DNA from: Protonemura montana
Lineage: Eukaryota > Arthropoda > Insecta > Plecoptera > Nemouridae
Length of the DNA stretch: 64,000 nucleotides
Assembly (NCBI GenBank): GCA_947568835.1
Contig: OX387608.1
Span: forward strand, 9,586,001 to 9,650,000
Direction: 5' to 3'
In this document: positions 31,262-41,700 of the stretch, piece by piece
How the letters are laid out: every line of letters begins with the position of its first letter
Numbering within the stretch: position 1 is the stretch's first letter
The notes under the pieces: model-generated
The model's input: the letters and a program-made list of their open reading frames with translations, nothing else
Told to the model about the DNA's origin: nothing
Database searches by the model: none
Translations under genes and position numbers: made by a program

Positions 31262-33640
31262 GCATTCTCTCTGACTTTGTTTACTCGCATGGCACGGATT
31301 ACTAGTTCTGAAACTTCTACTTATATTATCACTCGTTTTTGTGAGAGTGTTTCCGCAAAAACTCGAGTCTTTATGCGGTTTTACAGTTTTAGAGATTGTC
31401 ATTCAAAACTTTTTGGAACGTCTTGAAATTGACGTTTTGCATTGTTTTGTCGAGGTTGCGATATCCGTGGGCCAATTTTGATTGTTTTTTGGGGGTGCAT
31501 GTTGGTCATTTTTCAATCTTTTGGCCCAAATTTTTTCTTTGTTTGTACACCCTTTTTTTATTTAAGGCTCAAAAGGTTTGTCGATTTTGTGATTTAGGGG
31601 GCCAATGGGGGGAAAATCCAAAATAACTGAAATACCATTCTTTTCATATCTTTGAAACATGAGAAACTTGCTATAATTGACGTTTTGCACTAGATGATTA
31701 CTGTTTCTACATCCGGGGGCAAATCTGGGCAAAATGAAATAGTGCATTTTGATTCGTTTCTACAGTTTATATGATTTTCCTTTGAAATTCTATGCAATGG
31801 GTTGGATTTGACGACTTAAAGTGAGTTAATGAGGTCTGGTAGATCACGGGACAATTTTGGGCACTTTTTGGTGTACGTTTGCTTCTCATTTAGTGCGAAA
31901 CACCGAACACGTTGCGTGCGAAACCTCTTGCATAATTTATTGGCGTTGTCATAGTTTTTTAATTCATCTAGTCAGCACTTTCTAAATCAACCACATCAGG
32001 AAATTGGGCGTTGCCTTTTTAATAAGCTGTGTCATATTACTTGACTGGTAACTTCTAGAACATAGGCGTTTCTCTTGAATACCAGAGAGTAATTAGTAAA
32101 CTTAGTAATGTTACCTTATCTGGGTGTGACGGTTTTATGGTATAGTTTTACGGAAGCCTCCACTTGATTCTACCGTTAGGTGTGATTGCTAATTGAACAC
32201 GTGATTTACTCCAGTTACCAGAGTTAGTCACAACCTTCATTTCACATTAAAAAGGTTGATTTTCATCACGTGACTATCACGTGGACGATCCACGCTCTTG
32301 TGCCAGTGGCGGTCGACAGAGATTGGCAGCTGATGTGCATGTGGAATTTGCATGCAATGAGAGTAATTAAGTGGTTTTTCAGGCTGAGAGATGAATGCTA
32401 AAATACATAAAGGAATGATTGTATGTTCATATGTAGGGGGAGGAATAGTTTGTGAAGGAACCAATCATGCATCTAAATCAATGGCTTCACTCGGACACAA
32501 TACCTAAAGAACTATTAAATTCAATGTCACCGTTAGACCTATCATAACAAAACCTGTTTGGTTCAAGGTAAGCTTTTATAGGCATTGCATTTTTTATCAA
32601 TACCTATTTATTGGTTTTTACCTTTCTGAAAAGTACCTATACTGGCAAAAATGTGATAGAATGATTGCTGGGGTTTAACGACGCACTATTTTGACAACAT
32701 ACCATGTGGGTCTTATGGCGTCGGTGAGTGAGCAAATGATGATGAGAATGATGCTGAACCTATCCTTTCCTCGAAGTGGGGAAGGAGATATTGTAGATAC
32801 TGTACAATCGCCACTGGTGATTAAGTCTGCGTTCAGAGACTTTGTTATGTCTAGACCTCACCTTACCATCGCAGTGTAAATTTCCTCCACACCTGTATTA
32901 TTCCAATGAATGTTGAATTAACATGACCCAACAATAACTAGAGCACGTGATAGATCTCACGTTGATTAGCACGGTGTTATCAGCAGGGGTTTAAAAACCA
33001 TCCTCTCACGATGCATGAGACATTCACTTCCTTGACAACTTTGGTTACCCTAGAAGATCATTTTCACGTTTCGTCCTGAAAGATTACAAGAAAATACCTC
33101 ATCGAGACGCAGAATGACGGAATTCTTTCTATCCCCACTTTGCATTCGTATAAAATTGCCAAGCCGCCCGAGCTAGTCACTAAACGTCCAGGAGCCATCG
33201 CACGTACAGGTCGTCGAGACTTCGGGACTACCCTCTCGTAGCCGCAAGGAATTCGCAAGTTCGAGAAGTCTTCTACGGCCGTCCTATTCAGAAATGCAAG
33301 ATCCTAGACTTGAAGGGTGAGTGTCACCTTCTCGCTCTTCAACATTATAGAAATCAACTGCCAGGGGCCTACGTTAGTTCAGTTTGGAAATTGCCATTAT
33401 ACATTTTTCGAGGCCTACTGATAATTTGATTCTTTGATTCATTACTGCTGGACTTTCTGTGTTCAAATACCACTTAGAAACAGTTTTTCTAGTGAAGGAC
33501 TTAGTTCAAGCAAACTTTGGGTGTTAAACTTGGCTGCTCATTTTCGCATCTCCTAGATATTTATATATTACTAGCACAGAGTTTTCGTTCTCTTCCCTTT
33601 GATCAAGTCTTAAGTTGATCCTCTAATATGTCTCTCTTGC
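31262..33640. other. Spacer before the small cysteine-rich gene
   Basis: AT-rich with one SINE fragment (32663-32787). T-rich stretches near 31440-31560 give chance ORFs. No gene or RNA recognised. Confidence 0.5.
32663..32787 (-). mobile_element. 5S-rRNA-derived SINE, 3' fragment
   Basis: Tail region only, starting GGGGTTTAACGACGCAC. Confidence 0.7.
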
Positions 33641-33659
33641 AGACCAACTACGACTCGAG

Positions 33660-34902
33660 ATGCGTTTCGTCCAAATTATTTTCTTGGCCGTGATCTTGGT
33701 GGCGGCCACGGGCGTCGCTAAAGCAGACAAAAAGTGAGTCAACCAAATTTAAAACACTCTCTTGACTCAAAATCTGTAAGTTCCCTTTTTGGAACATATC
33801 TTTGAGGCTTCGGCAATTGCAAAAACTTGCTCCGACAATAAGCTCGCTGAACTCTTCGTTCTCAACACAATAAATAAGGCTGATCCCAGACACCCTCAGA
33901 ATTTTCCCTGAACAAACTATGTTTAGTTTGACTTGTTTTTCGTTTCTGTACTTTCCAGGGATGAAATACGGTGCACCTGTGCCGTTTTTGAACAGAAGGT
34001 AGATGATAAGATAACATCACTGGAAAGCCTCTTTTGACCAAGGAAATCAATATTCAGGCCGAATGCGACGAAAATGGAGCTTCTAAATGCGGACTTCTCT
34101 GCAAAGCCCTCGTGAGTTTCAATCTTTTTACTTACTCTTAGCACAACTTGAATGGCAATAGCTAAATCTGGCTTCGAATTAGTGATTGATTGCGAAACTG
34201 CCTCACAGTCTTTTTATCATAAGTATGATTTTGTGGATTGTGTCAAATGCTATTTATTTATTTGAAATGTAGGCTAGAGGTATTTGTGTCTAGAACTAAA
34301 ACTGTTATTGTTTGGTCGCCAGGGTGAAGCAGGTGCCGCCAAGGAGAGCCATGAGCTGTGCGAGGTCGTCCATGACACGCCCAAACCTATTCGTGTAAGT
34401 CAATCTCGCTAACAACGAGATAAAATATACAACGCTATAAATCCTTGAGATCATACCTAGAGGTTCTCAAACTTTTTGCCCCGTAGACCATTTGCCGATT
34501 TTTTGTTTTCCGTAGACCACCCTGTCTGCCTCAGTAAACGAACGAGTAATTTCGATGTCTAATTTTTGTATCATGTACACACAATTTGTGTTAGATGTAA
34601 TAAGACATTTTAGTAACACCAAAATATTGATGATGATTGCTCATGTGGGCCCTATTTACATCTTACGCATTCCAGTTTTTCTCTTATTCAAAGACTCTCT
34701 GCAAGTCAAAATCTACCCTTGGATTAAGACCACTTTAGGAATCACTTCTCTAGACTAACAGAACAATTCCTCTGGTTCGCAGCCTACCGTCTACTCCAAG
34801 GTGTGTGATGCCAAGGTGTGGAGCTACGCCGGCCTGACCGCCTCCAAGGACTACTGCTGCGTTCAAGACAAGCACGCCATTTGCCAGTCAGCTACCGAGT
34901 AA
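33660..34902 (+). CDS. Small secreted cysteine-rich protein, tentatively follicle cell protein 3C-1-like
   Basis: My model is 33660-33733, 33959-33998, 34058-34111, 34323-34394, 34783-34902, giving 119 residues. A signal peptide (MRFVQIIFLAVILVAATGVAKA) is followed by a cysteine pattern starting CTCAVF, then AECDENGASKCGLLC, CEVV, VCDAKVW, DYCCVQ and AICQ. That spacing recalls the arthropod follicle cell protein 3C-1 type; this is from memory and weak. The region 33999-34057 is ambiguous. Read through, it hits a TGA in the incoming frame, yet the frame of the downstream exon also encodes a sensible stretch (KPLLTKEINIQ). Either a 59-nt intron is removed, or the gene has a one-base-type frameshift there. 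A possible poly(A) signal is at 35443-35448. It lies between two protease genes and tail to tail with the M13 gene. Confidence 0.7.
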
Positions 34903-35442
34903 TCACTACAGAAAGGGCGCCGTCTTCAATTCACCGCGCGGAAGAGTATCATCGAGCGATGACTGAGATTAAAAACACTGAAGATTTGCTCAATGGCACC
35001 ACTAATAACGATTACGAAACGTTCGCTGCAAACATCTGCACTCTGCCTTTACATCTGCAATACTAATCGCGTTATTCGTGGTATTGCTAGCTACACTGTT
35101 AGAGCTATTGATAACAATACTTTTATCAGTATAATCAACATTGTTGCTAGCCATGATTGTATTGGTGTTTTTGGTAGTAGTGATGATAGTGCTAGGTACA
35201 GTTTTGTTGTTGGTGATGCCAATCACGTTACTGGCAGGAAAGCTCGTAGCGTTGGTTCTAGATTTGTTAAGATCGCTGATTCGATATGTACTCCGGTGGC
35301 AATGGGAGGTGGCGTACGCATCACGGTCCTCATACTTCTGATTAGTTTGTTCGCTGTTAAGATAGTATTGCAAGCACGTATTAGATACGATGTTGAAGCT
35401 TCTTTAGTTGCATTTCGAAGTGGACCGTCATAATATAATCAC

Positions 35443-35448
35443 AATAAA
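35443..35448 (+). terminator. Possible poly(A) signal of the small cysteine-rich gene
   Basis: AATAAA about 540 bp after the stop at 34902; the intervening 3' UTR is low-complexity and contains fortuitous ORFs on both strands. Confidence 0.4.
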
Positions 35449-35465
35449 GCATAGTAGTATAATAT

Positions 35466-35533
35466 CTATGGCGTTTTCCTGGGTTTCCTGGGTTTCCTGG
35501 TTTTCCTGGGTTTTCCTGGGTTTTCCTGGGTTA
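35466..35533. repeat. Short tandem repeat of TTTCCTGGG
   Basis: Six units of 9-11 bp (TTTCCTGGG, some with an extra T) lie between the small cysteine-rich gene and the end of the M13 gene. Confidence 0.85.
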
Positions 35534-35719
35534 TCACGAGTTATCTGGTATACGTATATTAAGCAACTTAAGATCCTATTTTAAAGATGTTTAATCCCAC
35601 TCTTCTTCTCGGCGTGAAATGGAAAAAGGATACAGCTCATAATAGGCGTCCAAAATTTTAGAAAAATTAAAATATTTCTTACCAGTTTTGCAAGAAGTTC
35701 TTCTTCGTCTTGTCTATCT

Positions 35720-38700
35720 TCACCACACGGTGCACTTAGTCTGCGGATTCATCTGTGACCCTACGGGACACTGGTAGGCTCGTGAAAACTCGTCAGAGTT
35801 GGACAGGGTGCCGATCACTCGGAATTTTCCGGGAGAATGGACACCGGTCTTGAGAAACGCCCGCGCTGCCTCGCGACGTGTCCCACTGCACCATACCTGT
35901 ACGGATGTGAGGGCGTTTGCATCGATGGGAATTTCATTGTTGCTGGTTGAACTAGGCGTGGAATTTCAACTTTGACATCTTTTTAGCTAGATCTGTCACA
36001 TTGTTGGACAATATTTTCCAAACTTTTGTGAACTCAGTTTTTACAAACCTTTTATGCTTATTTTTACCCTTTCAAAACTTCAATAAAGCATCGTAATTTA
36101 ACATGTAATGACATCAAGTTGATAAAATTTTTGTCAAATGAAGAGACACGATGTTTAACTCTTTGTTTCAACTCTTTTAAACCGGCAAACCAGTGTACCC
36201 TTGTTTTAATTCGCAGTTTATTTTTCTTCTACAAAACTTACATTTACATTCTGGGTCATTACATGTCAATTCAACCGATTTTTTTCCTGGAAACGGCGTT
36301 TGCGAACGAAAAGCGGCGCGTGCACCCCAAAATTAAGTGCCGTCCCGCCGTTTCTGGACCGTACCGGGCGAACCATTTGATGGAGAGACAAAAAATGTAT
36401 TTCAACAATAAAAATGATGTGGTCATCATCGTATCAAGAATGACCGATTTCTGAGAGGTGACGGTTTTTTGGTCGGTTGATTTGACATGAAATATCCGTT
36501 TGGTATGTGTATGTGTTTAATATGTTCTGTTTAAGATGAGTCGTAGTACCAATGGTAGAACTACTTTACAGCTTACAAAAGTTCTACAACTTGGACGAAT
36601 CAATTGCGCTGATTTTAATCACACTACTGACCTGACAATATTTACACACCTATTTACATGTTTTATAAAATGAAAATAAAATAATAAAAGCTAGTAAAAG
36701 CAGCTGAGATTTTAAAGTTATTACCTGCGCAAAGTTGAGAAAAAAGAGTTGGTCTGGCGTCGTGTCCTTCATGCCAGGCAATCGTTCCTCGTCGTCGATC
36801 TCGGCGTCGGTGGCGTCGTCGGCCGTGGCGTCGGCGTCGCGCCAGCGTCGGTATGCAGCGAACGCTTGTTTCAGGCCGCCGTTGTCGGCAATGTTCTCTC
36901 CTTGTGTGTTAACGCCGTCCACCATCATGTTGACCTTGAGGTGAATAATCATTGGTCTGGGGCTTGGATCGGTGCAATATACCAGCCAATCAAAAAAAGA
37001 AAGTGTAGTAATGTGAAAAAATATTCTGATTTAATTAAGGAGCGCATGAAGACGCTAAGAGAGGTGAAGAGATGGGTAATACACATTTTACGGACTGAAA
37101 TAGTAAGATTTGAAGTTGATAAACATTTTACAGATTTTATTATTAGGAGCACTAATAACCTTTCAAAAATTGATGCACAAACGGGGAATCAAACCCCGAT
37201 CTCCATCTGTCGTGGGTGTTGCTCTAACCAATTGATCTACTTGGGCATGTCATTTTTGAGACGATTTTAGTGTATTTGATGAGAATGACGGATCTCCAAG
37301 GAGTAGACCCAAGAGGCTGTGAATACTCACAATCCCCGTTGGGGCATTAATTCTTGATAGGTTATTATTAGTGTTCCCAATAGTAAAATACCCGGCGCAT
37401 TGCAAGCGTTTGCAATTTAAATTAGATTTCGCACATTTTACAGATTTCTTTACAAACGTTCATGGTCCGGTACCAGTTTTTAATTGCCAAAACTTACAGG
37501 TGAGTTTGGAGGCAACTACGAACAGAAGAGTAACGATATAATATATATAATAACGGCAAACTTCATACAAATCTGCATTTTCAAGCCAAACATCTTGCAT
37601 ATGACTGGTGTTTGGCCAATCACATCGACATTCTCGCACAGCCTCGTACCTCCTTGACCTCGTAGTGGCTGTACTGGTCGATCAAACACTTCGCCCTGCG
37701 ATGGAAGTTCTCGACGGAGACGTCACTCCACCATCGGTGCATGTTACCGTGACGATCAAAAAGCCGTCCGTGGTCGTCGAAACCGTGCGTGATCTCGTGA
37801 CCGATCACCACGCCGATACCTCCGAAGTTGAGAGACTTCGGGAAGAAACGGTGGTAGAATGGGGGCTGGAGGATGCACGCCGGAAAGATTACCTGCAGGT
37901 TTAAGATTAAAGAGTTTCAGGTTTAAGATTACCTGTTTAAGAAATTCATGCGCCCGGTGCCCGTTTTGAGATTTTAAAAGAGGTCTGGGCTCCGAATCGA
38001 CCGCTAGGTTTCTCAGAAAGAAGCTTCGGGCGAAGACCCTGTTTTTCAGTGGTCCGTTAAACGATTAACAGACCGTTAAAAAACAAAATGCATCTTCTGA
38101 TTGGCTGCTACTAAGCAAATAACAAATGAACAGAACATTAGGTTCTGAACAGACAACTGAAAAAACGGGTCGCATACACTTAACTCAAACCACCATCAAT
38201 ATTTACACTGTGTTTGTTACCAAACGGTTTAGGGTGTTGGTAACATTGGTTTTGAGATCGTAGAAAGTTTAGCTTCATTGCTCTTTGTTAGGTTTTGGAG
38301 GGATGACCGCTCGAGATATGATGTAGGTATGTACACTGACCAATTTTGTAGGATTTCAGGAATTTAAGTAGCTTTTGTCGTCGTCGGTTTTCAGTGGTAC
38401 TTTAGGTAATTAACAGATTTTTAACAAACAAAAAAAAATCTTCTGATTGGCTGTTCCCAAGAAAATAACAAACTAACGGTCAATTAGGTTCTTAACGAAC
38501 GACTAAAATACCCGCTCTACGAGTGCATTACCTGGTTCTTGTTACGACTGTAGTACCCGTTGACGACGGTAGGGGCGGTATCCCACTGTGTTTTATTAAA
38601 CATCCGGGTTTGCATGTGTTTCTGTTCGATGCGCACCCGATGGCGCAGGATGTTCAGGGTGTTTTCAAAGTGAAGGCCAGGCACGATGACGACGTCAGCG

Positions 38701-41700
38701 TACAGCTCGTTCAGCTGGCTTCGGTCGAGGATGAAGTCGGGATAGCCAATCTTTAAGGTCATCGCGTCAACCTGGGATTGATTTGTGGGGTTGAAAGACG
38801 CATTTTTTTTGACAACTAGTCCGGTGGAACTGGTCTTATGGCGTTGGTGAATGAGTGGGTGATTGTGAGAATGACGATGAATCTGACGTTAGCTAGAGTG
38901 GAGGAGAGGAAACCCGGTTGTTTCGGTCGGAAAGCACCATCTTAACGTCCCTTCCAAAGGACAGTAAAACGCGAACAACGAAAATAGAAGAAGATGGCGG
39001 ATAATCACTGTCAGTGTTGTATTGCAGAAACCAGAAATGATAAAAACATCACAAATATAAAGAAAAAGTAAGTGGAACTTCAAGCAGACCTGAGAGTGAG
39101 AGGTAAAGACATTCTAAAAGCTAAATTATAAAAGAAGACTTTACATGATTAAATACAGTAACAGTATTATAAGTATTATTAGCACACTATAAATATTATT
39201 AGTATTAGTAGTACATACATTAGTATATTTAGTATATAAGAAGTAGGTACTCAGTATTATTACTACATGTATCATTAGTCATTACAGTATCATGAAAAAC
39301 CTATTGCAACCTTAAAAGAAAATATACCCAAAGTTGTAAAAAAAAATAAACAAACAGGATTCCTTCACAAATCCATGCTGTTTAGAGGTTTTTAAGCTAA
39401 TCGAGTGAAGTTTTTGTACTTGATTAAAAACTCTCCCATGAAAATACCTGTCCCAATACCTGAACCAGAGTTAAGTTACTTGTCATCGATGATCTTACCT
39501 TGAGAAAGGCAGCTCTTTTTGTGTCATCATCGATCCACTCAGTTTGGTTGAGGAGGCGACGGAAGCTCTGCATGATCGCCTCCGTCATCTGCGTTGTGTC
39601 GTTCTTGCTGTACTCGTCGAAGTATCGTTGCACGAACAGTGCGCCCAACGCCATGCCCATGTTGTTGTTTACCTTTCAACATGGCAGGGAAAACAACTTT
39701 AATATCTGCCTATCTGGTGCCTCAACAATGAGCATCTCTTCCTCACTAACCTAACCATATCTTACCCGTACCATTACGCATTACTTTCAGAAAAAAATAA
39801 AAAATAAAATAAAACAGGAAATCATTTTAAAAAGTACCTAAAGTTTTGGTGCGCAGATTAATGTTTTTACAGTGTGAAAGAATTTGTTTGACAAGAAATA
39901 ACGACATACAATTATATATCATGATTTGAAAATGTCCGCTGTAACCTAACCTTACCTAACCTCACTAACCTACCCCAACTTACCTAACCAAACCTAACCT
40001 AACCTAACCTAACCTAACTGCCTACCAATATACTTGATTGTGATTGTGAAATGTTAATCCACATATACCTATTGTATATTTACTATCACACAGGAATGGA
40101 CTTGTCTAAAATTATTTTAAAATAATCAATTGGGACAAGTAAACAAATTTATTTTAATTATAACTTATCCCTTACCTGCGACACACAACTCTTCCACCGC
40201 GGCGGAACCTGTTCTCTTCCCGACAAAATAAAGTCCAATCGTCGATTGGCGTCGACGAATCGATCATCCAAATTGAACACCCTATGCTGGACGAACCGCC
40301 ACAGCAGGTAGTTAGCGATCACGTGGGGTTCGGTGTCAGCCAGCAGCGTGACCAGTTGCTGGAAGTAGCTGAGGGCGAACACCATGACGCGCTCATCGCA
40401 CGCCACTGGCCGACCAAGCACGGTGGACAAATAGCCTTGCCAGTCGATTTGAGGGATCCAGCGACGGAGCTCACCGACCTAGGGTGTAAGGCGAGGTGTT
40501 GGCACATTTGGCTGGCGGGATGAGAGGTTAATTTGATACTTTGACGGACGCATTAATGACGGCACCCTGGGTTAGTTATTATGAGTATTTCTTGTGTAAT
40601 GCGTAACTATGCGTTAGCAGTAAGAAACACATGTGAATTATGGTGTTCAGATAGAAACGACCCAGAGATTCCCTACTTGCCCAGAAATTCTACTTGCCGA
40701 AATATGGAAGCGCAGCTGGTCAACAAGGATTTCTGAGCATTCATATTTGGAAAAAGCTGTCAAAGGCCATCATGGTTACGAAGAACTTTGAAACAATATC
40801 CAACTACATTTAAAAGTATATTCAAAATGTTTCATTCCTATATTAGTAATTGATTCTTTGTCCATGCTAATGATAATTTACACTAAATTAAATTTGTTTT
40901 CTCCAAATCTGGTGCAAAGCTTAAAAAATAGTAGAAGAAAATTTAAAAAAATTACATGTTCTTTACTGTTTCGCACTTTTTAATAAACGTTGATAGCAAC
41001 AAACCGTGACAGCTGGAGGTCGGAGTTCGATTGTATAAATAAACTAGATTTTTTAGCGATAGTTTGTGTACAAAATCAAAATTTCCCTATCTTATTTGGA
41101 CGAAGAACACAAGTAAGCATAGGCTTGCAGCAACTGGTAGCGCCTGCGGTGGTCGCCAGTAAAACGTACTATCGAGGTCATTTCACTTCTCCCTGATAAG
41201 TTGTTTAACATCTGTCACGGACGTTTTGCCTCGTGAACTGCTGATGCCATGGCTTAGTCAAGAACTCAAATCGATGTGAGAGTTGACTTTGTAATTCCGG
41301 AAATCATTTTTTACATCTACCTGGCCGCTTGAATGTTTGATGGTCAAAACATCACCAGAATCTCCATGCTTGGTATTTCATCAACGGCTTTGACAGCAAT
41401 ATTAGCAGATCCTTGACTCAACGTCTTCGGACCAAGACCTTTGCTAGCAGTGAAATTATTTTTAATTGCTAAGGACACCATTGCTTTACCCAATCATTGA
41501 ACATCCCAATAAAGAACACTTGTAATATGTGTTTTAGCCGTTTGAGAGAATGATATCATATTTTATTGAGTTTTGACGATCCGCTTTACGACGCGCCCTG
41601 TGATATTAGTCTAATAACATTGGTAAATAAGCAAGTGATTATGAGCCCAACTTAGTCTAGAAGAGATGAGGGCAAACCCGGTGCTGGCACGTAGCCAACT

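Noticed and set aside
34993-35433. 146-codon plus-strand ORF with an overlapping 123-codon minus-strand ORF after the small cysteine-rich gene
   Set aside because: The DNA is low-complexity with few stops on either strand, no domain, and sits in the probable 3' UTR.
36749-37270. 173-codon plus-strand ORF
   Set aside because: Its first part is antisense to M13 exon 9 and its last part runs through the tRNA-like element.
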